From Pseudomonas sp. LFM046 (GTDB lineage: Bacteria > Pseudomonadota > Gammaproteobacteria > Pseudomonadales > Pseudomonadaceae): a stretch of 64,000 nucleotides of DNA. How positions within the stretch are numbered: position 1 is the stretch's first letter; every line of letters starts with the position of its first letter. The position numbers and the translations under genes are program-made. The stretch covers positions 4,705,840 to 4,769,839 of the forward strand of contig NZ_JYKO02000001.1 of assembly GCF_000949385.2 (NCBI RefSeq), written 5' to 3'. The notes under the pieces are model-generated. The model saw nothing but the letters and a program-made list of their open reading frames with translations, was not told where the DNA came from and made no database searches. Positions 43,594 through 52,684 of the stretch are shown piece by piece.

Positions 43594-44439
43594 TCAGCGC
43601 GTGTTGATCTGCTGCTGCAGGTTCTGCACCTGGCTCTGCAGGGTGCTGATATTGCGGGTCATCTGTGCCCGGAAGGCGTCGAACTCGGCGGTGCTGGCGC
43701 CCTGGGACGCTGCCGGACGATTGTCCAGTTCGCTGCGCAGCACCAGCATGTCCTGCTCCAGGCTCTTGATCGCCTGGTTCGGATTGCCCTGGCGCTTCAG
43801 TGCCTCGATATCGCTGCCCAGCCCCTTCAGGCGGGTGTCGAACTGGGCGATCTCGCCCTGGGATGCCTTCAGTTTGCTCTGCTCAGCGGCGAGGCTGTCC
43901 AGCTTGCTGCCCAACTGGGTGCCGACCTGGCTGGCGGCGCCCTGGGCGGTCTTGACGTCGGCGGCGAGCTGATCGACGCGCTTGCCCTGGCTGCCCACCT
44001 GGGTATTGGTGTTCTGCTGCTGCTTGGCCAGTTCGGCCACCCGTGCCTGCAGCTGCTTGATCTGCAGTTTCAGGGATTCGCTGCCGCTGGTGACATTGGA
44101 CTCAGTGGCCACCACCTTGCCGGAGATGTCCTGGATGCGGCCGGCCGCTTCTTCGCTGATGCGGGCAAAGCTTTCCTGGGTTGCCACCAGTTGCTGCTCC
44201 ATCAGGCTGATCTGCTGGAAGCTCCACCAGCCCAGGCCGCACAAGGCGACCACCAGGGCCACCACCAGTGCCCAGAGCGGGCCGGTGCTGGCGCCGCGGG
44301 TCTGGGGCGCAGCCGTGGTGTAGCCACTGTGGCGATGCAGGGGTTCAGCGGCCGGGTGATGGCCGAATTCGTCGCGATCACGGGAATCGGTAGTCAGGCT
44401 GGGGACATCATCCACTTCGTCGAGAGCGTCATTGCGCAT
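43594..44439 (-). CDS. Membrane-anchored coiled-coil protein
   Basis: 281 aa. A cytoplasmic N-terminus (about 1-53) rich in Asp, Glu and His precedes one membrane span (PLWALVVALVVALCGLGWW, about 53-71). A long coiled coil (about 75-280) contains LQARVAELAKQQQNTNTQVG and STLQSQVQNLQQQINTR. No catalytic motif. It resembles envelope scaffold proteins, but I do not recognise the family. AAAGG site. Confidence 0.75.
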   Translation of the reverse strand: MRNDALDEVDDVPSLTTDSRDRDEFGHHPAAEPLHRHSGYTTAAPQTRGASTGPLWALVVALVVALCGLGWWSFQQISLMEQQLVATQESFARISEEAAGRIQDISGKVVATESNVTSGSESLKLQIKQLQARVAELAKQQQNTNTQVGSQGKRVDQLAADVKTAQGAASQVGTQLGSKLDSLAAEQSKLKASQGEIAQFDTRLKGLGSDIEALKRQGNPNQAIKSLEQDMLVLRSELDNRPAASQGASTAEFDAFRAQMTRNISTLQSQVQNLQQQINTR

Positions 44440-44705
44440 GGGGGGACCTTTGGAGAGAAAAGCAAGAACCGCGAATGGACGGGAGTATACCGGTTCGCAC
44501 GGCGGTCTTCAGCGTCGCGCCATGGCGGTGCGGGTTGCACCTGGCAGGGGCGCTCCCCTCGATTGACCACGCCAAACCCCAGCAGTTCCGGGGCTTTGGG
44601 CCTGGTACGAGCCTTGCTAGCCAGTCGCTATCCGTCGCCCCGGAAAGGGCGCGGAAAACGTCCGACGGACGTGCAGGAACATTCTTCGATCAGGGGGAAG
44701 ACGCG

Positions 44706-44966
44706 GTGGAACTGACCAAGGCTGTGCTGGATTGCATGCAGACCCTGCGGCGCCAGCTTCGTGAAGAACTGGCTGTGGATATCCGCCTGAGCCAGCCCGA
44801 CGCCATCCTGTCCATGCTCAGCGCCTGCGCCGAGTCCCGACGCGACGCCACCCGCGAGCTGGGCGAACACCTCAGCGCCCTCACCGGCGTGCACCTGAAA
44901 CCAGTGCTGAACGAGGAAGAGCTGGTGCGCAAATACACCCAGTACGCGGGCCCGCTGCGCGGTTAG
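44706..44966 (+). CDS. Hypothetical small helical protein
   Basis: 86 aa from GTG 44706 with an AGGGGG site eight bases upstream. ELTKAVLDCMQTLRRQLREELAVDIRL and LNEEELVRKYTQYAGPLRG are helical, and no known domain is recognised. The longer frame beginning at 44475 has no good ribosome site, so the shorter start is preferred. Confidence 0.6.
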   Translation: MELTKAVLDCMQTLRRQLREELAVDIRLSQPDAILSMLSACAESRRDATRELGEHLSALTGVHLKPVLNEEELVRKYTQYAGPLRG

Positions 44967-44985
44967 CAGACCCGCGCGCTGAAAC

Positions 44986-45975
44986 TCAGGGTTGCTGTGC
45001 ACCCCACCAGGCACAGAACTCATCCAGCGCCGACCACAGGCTCACCCGCGGGTCGTAGTCCAGGTACTGTTGCGCCCGGCTGATGTCCAGGGAGAAATCC
45101 TTGGCCATCACCGCCACGGCCAGGCGATAGAGCGACGGTTCTGGCCGGCCTGGCCACACGCGGCAGGCCGACTCGTTCAACAGCGCGGCGGTATAGGCCA
45201 CGCCATAGGGGACGTGGCGGGTCACCTGGGGCATGCCGAGTTTGCGGAACACGTAGTTGACCACGTCCCAGAGCGGCACCGGCTTACCGTTGCTGATGTT
45301 GTAGACCTGCCCCAGCGCCGGCCCGGTGGCCAGCAGGCCGCTGAACAAGGCGTCGTTGAGGTTCTGCATGCTGGTGAAGTCCACCTTGTTCAGACCGTTG
45401 CCGATGATCTTCAGGCGCCCCTTGCGCTGCATGGCGATCAGCCGGGGGAAGATGCTGGTATCGCCGGCACCGGTGACGAAGCGCGGCCGGAAGGCCATGA
45501 CTTCCAGGCCGAATTCCTCGGCGGCGAAGACCTTCTGCTCGGCCAGGTACTTGGTAGCGCCGTAGTGATCGGAAAAGCGCTTGGGCACTTGCTCCTCGTT
45601 GATCCCCACGTGGGGCCGGCCATCGAAGTAGACCGAGGGCGACGACAGGTGCACCAGGCGTCGCACCCGCTGTTTCAGGCAGGCTTCCACCACATGCTCG
45701 GTGACCTGCACGTTGGCCTGATGGAAGTGCTCGTACTTGCCCCAGACGCCCACGGCGCCGGCGCAGTGCACCACGGCGTCGACGTCATGGCAGAGGCGCA
45801 TCACCAGGTCAGGGTCGGACAGGTCGCCCTGGACGAACTCGGCGCCGCGCTTCACCAGATGCTCCACACCCTCGGCACGACGACCGTTGACCCGAACATC
45901 GAGGCCCTGCTCCAGGGCGAAGCGGGCAAACCGTCCCCCGATGAACCCGCTTGCCCCTGTCACCAGAATCTTCAT
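44986..45975 (-). CDS. NAD-dependent epimerase/3-beta-HSD-like SDR
   Basis: 329 aa extended short-chain dehydrogenase. The Rossmann motif VTGASGFIGGRF and the active-site YGATK (Tyr and Lys) are present, with HLSSPSVYFDG preceding. QVYNISNGKPVPLWDVV fits sugar epimerases and 3-beta-hydroxysteroid dehydrogenases, of which OleD-like enzymes are close. Substrate unknown. GGGGG site before the ATG. Confidence 0.85.
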   Translation of the reverse strand: MKILVTGASGFIGGRFARFALEQGLDVRVNGRRAEGVEHLVKRGAEFVQGDLSDPDLVMRLCHDVDAVVHCAGAVGVWGKYEHFHQANVQVTEHVVEACLKQRVRRLVHLSSPSVYFDGRPHVGINEEQVPKRFSDHYGATKYLAEQKVFAAEEFGLEVMAFRPRFVTGAGDTSIFPRLIAMQRKGRLKIIGNGLNKVDFTSMQNLNDALFSGLLATGPALGQVYNISNGKPVPLWDVVNYVFRKLGMPQVTRHVPYGVAYTAALLNESACRVWPGRPEPSLYRLAVAVMAKDFSLDISRAQQYLDYDPRVSLWSALDEFCAWWGAQQP

Positions 45976-46145
45976 CTATCGCCCCCAGGCACGCCTCGTG
46001 ATGCCCGCGACTCTAGCAGCCCCGGGCACTGGCCGGGTGTGGCGTCGCGAGCCAATTGAACGACTCTGAACGCTATCCCCCGCCATCGTTCCCGCTCCGC
46101 TGTGGTCTACCTTTGTCAGCGAACCCACAGCCAAGGAACTGCGCA

Positions 46146-47204
46146 GTGAGCACGAACACCTGGATGATCTACGGCGCCTACGGCTACACCGGCCAACTGA
46201 TAGCCGAGGAAGCTTTGCGGCAAGGCATGCTGCCCATCCTCGCCGGACGCGACCCGGCCCGGCTGGAAGCCCTGGGCAGCCGGCTCGGCCTGCCGACGCG
46301 GGTCTTCGACCTGGACGATCCCGCCCACGTCGCTGAACGCCTGGACGGCGTCCCGGTGATCGCCCACTGCGCCGGCCCCTTCTCCGCCACCAGCACGCCG
46401 ATGATCCAGGCCTGCCTCGCCAACGGCACCCACTACCTGGACATCACCGGCGAAATCGCTGTCTTCGCCTACGCCCATGCCCAGGACGCGGCGGCCCGCA
46501 AGGCTGGAATCGTGATCTGCCCCGGCGCGGGCTTCGACGTCATCCCCACCGATTGCGTGGCCGCCTGCCTGAAATCCGCCCTGCCGGATGCCACGCACCT
46601 GGCGCTGGGCTTCGATAGCGACGGCGGGCTTTCGCCGGGCACCGCCAAAACCAGCATCGAAGCCCTGGCGATGGGCGGACAGGTGCGCGAGAACGGCCGC
46701 CTGCGCCCAGTCCCCCTCGGCTACCGTCGCCGCGAGATCGACTTCGGGCGCGGAGCGAAATCCGCCGTGACCATTCCCTGGGGAGATGTGGCCACTGCTT
46801 TCTATTCCACCGGCATTCCCAATATCGAGGTCTACCTGCCGGCGCCGGCCGCCCTCGCGCTGGGCATGCGTCTCGCCGACCCGCTGCGCGGCCTGCTGGC
46901 CGGCGACTGGGTGCAGGACAAGTTGAAAGGACTGGCGGCGCGGCATCTCACCGGCCCCGATGGGGCGACCCGCGCGCACCGCCCCACCTGGGTCTGGGGC
47001 GAGGTCCGCAACGCGGCCGGGGAGCGCCGCATCGCCCATCTGGAAACCGCCAATGGTTACCAGGTGACCGTGCATGGCGTGCTGCACGCGGTGCGCCACC
47101 TGCTCGACCATCAGCGCGACGGCGGCTATTTCACCCCTTCACGGCTGATGGGCGAGCGCTGCGTGGAGGCGTTGCCAGGCTCGGGGCAGATCCGTATCAG
47201 CTAG
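46146..47204 (+). CDS. Saccharopine dehydrogenase/trans-acting enoyl reductase family protein
   Basis: 352 aa. The N-terminal Rossmann fold begins NTWMIYGAYGYTGQLI and includes IAHCAGPFSATSTPMIQAC and THYLDITGE. This layout is found in saccharopine-dehydrogenase-like and mycobacterial trans-acting enoyl reductases. The GTG at 46146 has an AAGGAA site; the longer ATG frame has weaker support. Actual substrate unknown. It is divergent from the SDR gene. Confidence 0.82.
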   Translation: MSTNTWMIYGAYGYTGQLIAEEALRQGMLPILAGRDPARLEALGSRLGLPTRVFDLDDPAHVAERLDGVPVIAHCAGPFSATSTPMIQACLANGTHYLDITGEIAVFAYAHAQDAAARKAGIVICPGAGFDVIPTDCVAACLKSALPDATHLALGFDSDGGLSPGTAKTSIEALAMGGQVRENGRLRPVPLGYRRREIDFGRGAKSAVTIPWGDVATAFYSTGIPNIEVYLPAPAALALGMRLADPLRGLLAGDWVQDKLKGLAARHLTGPDGATRAHRPTWVWGEVRNAAGERRIAHLETANGYQVTVHGVLHAVRHLLDHQRDGGYFTPSRLMGERCVEALPGSGQIRIS

Positions 47205-47212
47205 ATGACGAA

Positions 47213-47303
47213 GGCGTAGGGTGGACCACGCTTCACCGGTCCACCCTGGGAGCGGGGCGGGACGTCGGACGGTGGAAATGGAAAGCGATTTCCAGCCTGC
47301 GTA
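47213..47303. repeat. GTAGGGTGGA intergenic element, copy 2
   Basis: GCGTAGGGTGGACCACG resembles the left end at 25266. The internal TCCACCC and the GGTGGAAATGGAAAGCGATTTCCA part correspond to the right half of copy 1. Located between convergent genes. Confidence 0.65.
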
Positions 47304-47324
47304 TTCCCGTTTCCATCGCCGCCT

Positions 47325-48224
47325 TTACTGCGAGGAAAACGGCACCAGCCACCGGTTCGCCGTCCGCGCCAGGTGGTCGGTCAGCAGGCCCAGCAACTCA
47401 CCACCGTGGCGCCAATGGTGCCAGTAGAGCGGCACATCGATGGGGCGGTCGGGAATCAGCTCCTGAAGCTCCCCCCGCTCCAGTTGGGCGCTCACCTGCC
47501 GTTCCGGCACCAGACCCCAGCCCAGGCCACCTTCAGTCAGACGCACGAAGCCTTCCGAGGACGGGCAGAGGTGGTGGATGAAACCACCTTCGACGCCAAG
47601 CGACGCCAGGTAACGGTGCTGCAGCTGGTCATCCGGACCGAAGACGATGGCGGGCGAGCGGGCCAGGGCTTCCACCGTCACGCCTCGCGGAAAATGCCGT
47701 GCGATGAAAGCCGGGCTGGCCAGGGCGCGGTAGCGCATCGCACCCAGCGGCAGGCTGCGGGCGCCGGCCACTGGTCGTTCAGCGCCACAGACGCAGGCCG
47801 CCACCTCACCGGCGCGCATGCGCTTCAGGCCCACTTCCTGGTCCTCCACCACCAGCTCCATCAGCACCTGCTGTTCGGCGCAGAAATCCCCCACGGCGGC
47901 GGCCCACCAGGTGGCCAGGCTGTCTGCGTTCAGGGCGATCCGCAGGCGCTCCGGCATCCCGCCCTCCTCCAGGGCCGGCACCTGGCGCTGCAGGTCCCGC
48001 TCCAGCAAGCGCACTTGCTGCACATGGTTGAGCAACCGGGTGCCCACCTCGGTGGGGGCCGGCGGCGTGGCACGCACCAGCACGGGCTGGCCGACCCGCG
48101 CTTCCAGCAGCTTGATCCGCTGTGACACGGCGGATTGCGACAGGCCAAGCAACTGGGCCGCCCGCTCGAAACCACCCTGCTCCACCACGGCCGCCAGGGC
48201 GGAGAGCAATTTGTAGTCGAACAA
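47325..48224 (-). CDS. argP: LysR-family regulator ArgP/LysG
   Basis: 299 aa. The HTH AVVEQGGFERAAQLLGLSQSAVSQRIKLLEAR is typical of ArgP/IciA/LysG, which control lysine/arginine exporters. The effector domain follows from about residue 90. It starts with TTG at 48224 (AGGA site eight bases upstream), since no ATG or GTG is in range. It faces the ACT-domain and exporter genes, its expected targets. Confidence 0.9.
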   Translation of the reverse strand: MFDYKLLSALAAVVEQGGFERAAQLLGLSQSAVSQRIKLLEARVGQPVLVRATPPAPTEVGTRLLNHVQQVRLLERDLQRQVPALEEGGMPERLRIALNADSLATWWAAAVGDFCAEQQVLMELVVEDQEVGLKRMRAGEVAACVCGAERPVAGARSLPLGAMRYRALASPAFIARHFPRGVTVEALARSPAIVFGPDDQLQHRYLASLGVEGGFIHHLCPSSEGFVRLTEGGLGWGLVPERQVSAQLERGELQELIPDRPIDVPLYWHHWRHGGELLGLLTDHLARTANRWLVPFSSQ

Positions 48225-48264
48225 ATCAGTTTTCCTAATGAGTGATCAGCAAGATTCGTTTCTC

Positions 48265-48270
48265 TTATAC
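48265..48270 (+). promoter_or_regulatory. Possible -10 box in the argP intergenic region
   Basis: TTATAC lies about 55 bases upstream of the ACT-domain gene, with TGATCA 16 bases before it as a poor -35. An ArgP site would be expected here. Confidence 0.3.
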
Positions 48271-48323
48271 AGGGTCGCGCCCCAGACTCGCCACATCCCA
48301 ACCGTCGTCTCGAAGGAAGCACC

Positions 48324-48731
48324 ATGGCCGGCGAAACCGCTCTCTCCACCCTGATCCGCAACATGTCGCCGCAACTCAACCCCGGCCAGTACGTGTTCTG
48401 CACCCTGGCCGATGCCACCCGGCTGGCGGGCTGCACGCCACTGGGCAGTTTCCGCGAACGGGAAGGGCTGACGGTGATCCTCGAACGCGGCGAGGCGGAC
48501 CGCCTGGAACTTCCCTATGACTACACCGCCGCCTGGATCACCCTGGAGGTGCATTCCTCCCTCAGCGCCGTGGGCCTGACTGCCGCTTTCGCCGGTGCCC
48601 TGGCCCAGGCCGGCGTGAGCTGCAACGTGGTGGCCGGGTATTTCCACGATCACCTTTTCGTCGCGAGCCAGGACGCCGAGCGCGCCCTTTCCACCCTGCG
48701 GGCCCTGGCGGCCAACGCCCAGACGGAGTGA
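48324..48731 (+). CDS. ACT-domain protein
   Basis: 135 aa. The C-terminal half (TAAWITLEVHSSLSAVGLTAAFAGALAQAGVSCNVVAGYFHDHLFVASQDAERALSTL, read in pieces) forms an ACT-type amino-acid-binding fold with GLTAAFAGALAQAGVSCN. The N-terminus holds YVFCTLADATRLAG and LGSFREREGLTVILER. It ends just before an amino acid exporter, so it may bind the exported amino acid. Function unproven. Confidence 0.75.
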   Translation: MAGETALSTLIRNMSPQLNPGQYVFCTLADATRLAGCTPLGSFREREGLTVILERGEADRLELPYDYTAAWITLEVHSSLSAVGLTAAFAGALAQAGVSCNVVAGYFHDHLFVASQDAERALSTLRALAANAQTE

Positions 48732-48736
48732 GTGCC

Positions 48737-49339
48737 ATGTGGCAGAGCTACCTCAACGGCCTGCTGATGGCCGCCGGCCTGATCATTGCCATCGGCGCCC
48801 AGAACGCCTTCGTCCTCGCCCAGAGCCTGCGCCGCGAGCATCACCTGCCGGTGGCCGCGCTCTGCGTGCTGTGTGATGCGCTCCTGGTCAGCGCCGGGGT
48901 CTTCGGGCTGGCCACCCTGCTCGCGCAGAACCCGCTGCTGCTGGCGGTCGCCCGCTGGGGCGGCGTGGCCTTCCTGCTCTGGTACGGCGTGCAGGCGCTG
49001 CGCCGTGCGGTGAAACCCGGCATCCTCGACCAGTCTGCCGAAGCCGGCCCGCGCTCACGCCGCGCGGTGCTGCTGGCGGCCCTGGCGGTGACCCTGCTCA
49101 ACCCCCACGTCTACCTCGACACGGTGCTGCTGATCGGCTCCCTCGGTGCGCAGCAAACCGTCCCCGGCGCGTACGCCCTGGGGGCGGCCAGTGCCTCGCT
49201 GGTGTGGTTCTTCGCCCTCGCCCTGGGCGCCGCCTGGCTCGCCCCCTGGCTGGCCCGACCGGCCACCTGGCGTCTGCTGGACCTGGCGGTGGCACTGATG
49301 ATGTTTGCCATGGCGGCACAATTGGTGAACGGAATCTGA
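48737..49339 (+). CDS. LysE/ArgO amino acid exporter
   Basis: 200 aa, six spans. GLIIAIGAQNAFVLAQSLRR and LLNPHVYLDTVLLIGSLG are LysE/ArgO signatures. Exports lysine or arginine under ArgP control. I use ATG 48737 with GGAG eight bases upstream; GTG 48728 is also in frame. Coupled to the ACT-domain gene five bases before. Confidence 0.9.
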   Translation: MWQSYLNGLLMAAGLIIAIGAQNAFVLAQSLRREHHLPVAALCVLCDALLVSAGVFGLATLLAQNPLLLAVARWGGVAFLLWYGVQALRRAVKPGILDQSAEAGPRSRRAVLLAALAVTLLNPHVYLDTVLLIGSLGAQQTVPGAYALGAASASLVWFFALALGAAWLAPWLARPATWRLLDLAVALMMFAMAAQLVNGI

Positions 49340-49407
49340 CCCCGGACGGTCCACATCCTTCGGTGCGCCAAGGCCCATGGCACCGGCATTTCCACACAGT
49401 TGCTGCG

Positions 49408-49436
49408 TGGTTATGCCCCATGCCCGGTGCTATGAT
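49408..49436 (+). promoter_or_regulatory. Probable sodB promoter
   Basis: TGGTTA (49408-49413) and TATGAT (49431-49436) are separated by 17 bases, about 107 bases before sodB. The -10 is good, the -35 weak. Confidence 0.45.
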
Positions 49437-49542
49437 CCGGACTTCGCGGCCAAAAAGAGTACAAACTCGCAGCCGCATTCTCGGCCGACCGTGAACGGCC
49501 CCGCGCCTTGCGCAAAAATCCCGACCTGATGAGGAGATAGAC

Positions 49543-50124
49543 ATGGCTTTCGAATTGCCGCCGCTGCCTTACGAGAAGAATGCCCTCGAGCCGCACCTGT
49601 CCGCCGAAACCCTGGAATTCCACCACGGCAAGCACCACAACGCCTACGTGGTGAACCTGAACAACCTGGTTCCGGGCACCGAATTCGAAGGCAAGACCCT
49701 GGAAGAGATCATCAAGACCTCCTCCGGCGGCATCTTCAACAACGCGGCCCAGATCTGGAACCACACCTTCTACTGGAACGGCCTGAAGCCCAACGGCGGT
49801 GGCCAGCCCACCGGCGCCCTGGCTGACGCCATCAACGCCGCCTTCGGTTCCTTCGACAAGTTCAAGGAAGAGTTCACCAAGACCGCCATCGGCACCTTCG
49901 GCTCCGGCTGGGCCTGGCTGGTGAAGAAGGCTGACGGCTCCCTGGCCCTGGCCAGCACCATCGGCGCCGGCTGCCCGCTGACCAGCGGCGACACCCCGCT
50001 GCTGACCTGCGACGTCTGGGAACACGCCTACTACATCGACTACCGCAACCTGCGTCCGAAGTACGTAGAAGCCTTCTGGAACCTGGTCAACTGGGACTTC
50101 GTAGCCAAGAACTACGCTGCCTGA
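49543..50124 (+). CDS. sodB: Iron superoxide dismutase
   Basis: 193 aa. [30 protein letters not shown] and the metal-ligand end [23 protein letters not shown] are those of SodB. The Gln in [11 protein letters not shown] and the AGCPL region indicate the iron-type family. Cytoplasmic. Normally expressed when iron is available. A terminator follows. Confidence 0.97.
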   Translation: MAFELPPLPYEKNALEPHLSAETLEFHHGKHHNAYVVNLNNLVPGTEFEGKTLEEIIKTSSGGIFNNAAQIWNHTFYWNGLKPNGGGQPTGALADAINAAFGSFDKFKEEFTKTAIGTFGSGWAWLVKKADGSLALASTIGAGCPLTSGDTPLLTCDVWEHAYYIDYRNLRPKYVEAFWNLVNWDFVAKNYAA

Positions 50125-50145
50125 GACCCGCTCCAGCGGTAAGAG

Positions 50146-50172
50146 AAACCCGGCCATTGGCCGGGTTTCTTC
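50146..50172 (+). terminator. Rho-independent terminator after sodB
   Basis: AAACCCGGCC / GGCCGGGTTT with a short loop, followed by CTTC and more Ts, 22 bases after the stop. Confidence 0.75.
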
Positions 50173-50410
50173 ATTTTTGTGCGTCGTTCGTCGCCTTGTT
50201 GAGGTACAAGGGAAAAATTGTCGGACATCCCCTCAAGCTCGGACCGGTTCGCACCGACATAACATGAGGGTGAAGGCGAATAGGGCGGGGCCCACAACGG
50301 CCCACGTGGTGAATGGTGGCACTCGCATGATGGCCCTTTGACGGCCACGGTCAGTTTGCCAATACTCACACCCGTCTGACGCCTGGCGGCATCGAACAAG
50401 GAATCGTCAT

Positions 50411-52477
50411 TTGAAGCTGGATCTCAAGCACAGCTTGTCGCTGAAGCTGCTACGCGTGGTGTTGCTGTCCGCACTGGTGGTCGGTGTGGTGCTGAGCTGC
50501 GCGCAGATCGTGTTCGACATCTACAAGACGCGACAGGCGGTCTCCAACGACGCCACCCGGATCCTCGGCATGTTCCGCGATCCCTCGACACAGGCCGTCT
50601 ACAGCCTGGACCGCGAGATGGGCATGCAGGTGATCGAGGGCCTGTTCCAGCACGAATCGGTACGCCACGCGTCCATCGGCCACCCCAACGAACCCATGCT
50701 GGCGGAGAAGGACAGGCCGCTGATGGAACTGTCGACCCGCTGGCTCACAGACCCCATCCTCGGCAAGGAACAAACCTTCACCACCCAGCTCCTCGGCCGC
50801 AGCCCCTACAGCGAATACTACGGCGACCTCAGCATCACCCTCGATACCGCCCCCTACGGCGAGGACTTCGTCACCAGCTCGGTGATCATCTTCATCTCCG
50901 GCGTGCTGCGCGCCCTGGCCATGGGCCTCGTGCTCTACCTCGTCTACCACTGGCTGCTGACCAAGCCGCTGTCGAAAATCATCGAGCACCTCTCCAGCAT
51001 CAACCCCGACCGCCCCAGCGAACACAAGCTGCCCATGCTCAAGGGCAACGAGAAGAACGAGCTGGGCCTGTGGATAACCACCGCCAACGACCTGCTGGCC
51101 TCCATCGAACGCAACACCCACCTGCGCCGCGAAGCCGAGAACAGCCTGCTGCGCATGGCCCAGTACGACTTCCTCACCGGCCTGCCCAACCGCCAGCAAC
51201 TGCAGCAGCAACTGGACCAGATCCTCGAGGACGCCGGCCGCCTGCAACGCCGCGTAGCGGTGCTCTGCGTGGGGCTGGATGACTTCAAGGGCGTCAACGA
51301 ACAGTTCAGTTACCAGACCGGCGACCAATTGCTGATCGCCCTTGCCGACCGCCTGCGCAGCCACAGCGGCCGCCTCGGCGCCCTGGCGCGGCTCGGCGGT
51401 GACCAGTTCGCCCTGGTCCAGGCCGATATCGAGCAGCCCTATGAGGCAGCCGAACTGGCGCAAAGCGTGCTGGATGACCTGGAAGTGGCCTTCTCCCTGG
51501 AACAACAGGAAGTACGCCTGCGGGCCACCATCGGCATCACCCTCTTCCCCGAAGACGGCGACAGCACCGAGAAGCTGCTGCAGAAGGCCGAGCAGACCAT
51601 GACGCTCGCCAAGAGCCGTTCGCGCAACCGCTACCAGTTCTACATCGCCAGCGTCGACAGCGAGATGCGCCGCCGCCGCGAGCTGGAGAAAGACCTGCGG
51701 GAAGCCCTCAACCGGGGCGAGATGCACCTGGTCTACCAGCCCCAGGTGGATTACCGCGACCACCGCATCGTCGGCGTCGAGGCCCTGCTGCGCTGGCAGC
51801 ATCCGCAGCACGGCTTCGTGCCGCCGGACCTGTTCATCCCCCTGGCCGAACAGAACGGCTCCATCATCCCCATCGGCGAATGGGTGCTGGACCAGGCGTG
51901 CCGCCAGCTGCGGGAATGGCACGACCAGGGCTTCTCCGAACTGCGCATGGCCATCAACCTGTCCACCGTGCAGCTGCACCACTCGGAGCTGCCACGGGTG
52001 GTGAACAACCTGTTGCAGGTCTATCGCCTGCCCCCACGCAGCCTGGAGTTGGAAGTCACCGAAACCGGCCTGATGGAAGACATATCCACCGCCGCCCAGC
52101 ACCTGCTGAGCCTGCGCCGCTCCGGTGCGCTGATCGCGATCGACGACTTCGGTACCGGCTACTCGTCCCTGAGCTACCTGAAGAGCCTGCCGCTGGACAA
52201 GATCAAGATCGACAAGAGCTTCGTGCAGGACGTGCTGGAAGACGAGGACGACGCCACCATCGTCCGCGCCATCATCCAGCTGGCACGCAACCTGGGCATG
52301 CAGGTGATCGCCGAAGGCGTGGAAACCGCCGAGCAGGAGGCTTACATCATCGCCCAGGGTTGCAACGAGGGGCAGGGTTACCTCTACAGCAAACCCCTGC
52401 CCGCCCGCGAAATCACCCTCTACCTCAAGCAGGCCCGTCGGCTGTCCAACGCGGCGTCCAACCCAGCCACGCTCTGA
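50411..52477 (+). CDS. bifA: GGDEF/EAL protein BifA, cyclic-di-GMP phosphodiesterase
   Basis: 688 aa. An N-terminal membrane span (about 13-33), a periplasmic domain (about 34-155) and a second span (about 157-180) precede a degenerate GGDEF domain (GGDQF instead of GGDEF) and an intact EAL domain (EALLRW, DDFGTGYSSLSYLKSLP, GVETAEQEAYI). It hydrolyses cyclic di-GMP and controls biofilm formation and swarming. It starts with TTG at 50411 (AAGGA site eight bases upstream). It is downstream of sodB, as in P. aeruginosa. The GGDEF part may bind GTP instead of acting. Confidence 0.93.
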   Translation: MKLDLKHSLSLKLLRVVLLSALVVGVVLSCAQIVFDIYKTRQAVSNDATRILGMFRDPSTQAVYSLDREMGMQVIEGLFQHESVRHASIGHPNEPMLAEKDRPLMELSTRWLTDPILGKEQTFTTQLLGRSPYSEYYGDLSITLDTAPYGEDFVTSSVIIFISGVLRALAMGLVLYLVYHWLLTKPLSKIIEHLSSINPDRPSEHKLPMLKGNEKNELGLWITTANDLLASIERNTHLRREAENSLLRMAQYDFLTGLPNRQQLQQQLDQILEDAGRLQRRVAVLCVGLDDFKGVNEQFSYQTGDQLLIALADRLRSHSGRLGALARLGGDQFALVQADIEQPYEAAELAQSVLDDLEVAFSLEQQEVRLRATIGITLFPEDGDSTEKLLQKAEQTMTLAKSRSRNRYQFYIASVDSEMRRRRELEKDLREALNRGEMHLVYQPQVDYRDHRIVGVEALLRWQHPQHGFVPPDLFIPLAEQNGSIIPIGEWVLDQACRQLREWHDQGFSELRMAINLSTVQLHHSELPRVVNNLLQVYRLPPRSLELEVTETGLMEDISTAAQHLLSLRRSGALIAIDDFGTGYSSLSYLKSLPLDKIKIDKSFVQDVLEDEDDATIVRAIIQLARNLGMQVIAEGVETAEQEAYIIAQGCNEGQGYLYSKPLPAREITLYLKQARRLSNAASNPATL

Positions 52478-52574
52478 AAGGGTTGGGCTGAGCTGGATTC
52501 GCCAGCTGAAAGCGCAGAATCGATGGGTTTTGCTTCCCTCTCGCGGAACGCCGCCCAACCCATCCTGCAAATGT

Positions 52575-52675
52575 GCCGTAGGGTGGATAACGGTTCATCG
52601 ACCCATCTTCGGAGTCCTACGGGACGCTGACTGCCCCTGTAGGATGCGGTAGAGCGAAGCGAAACCCATCGACCG
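52575..52675. repeat. GTAGGGTGGA intergenic element, copy 3
   Basis: CCGTAGGGTGGATAACGGTTCATCG is followed by partial inverted arms (GTAGGATGCGGTAGAGCGAAGCGAAACCCATCG part). More divergent than copies 1 and 2. Confidence 0.5.
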
Positions 52676-52684
52676 GGCCGCACC

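Noticed and set aside
44475-44705. N-terminal extension of the small helical protein
   Set aside because: No ribosome site at the upstream ATG and no typical coding composition; GTG 44706 has a good site.
50317-50333. TGGCAC resembling a sigma54 -24 box before bifA
   Set aside because: The matching -12 TTGC is absent at the right spacing.
50450-52570. 706-codon minus-strand frame
   Set aside because: Antisense to bifA, whose plus-strand EAL and membrane motifs are unmistakable.
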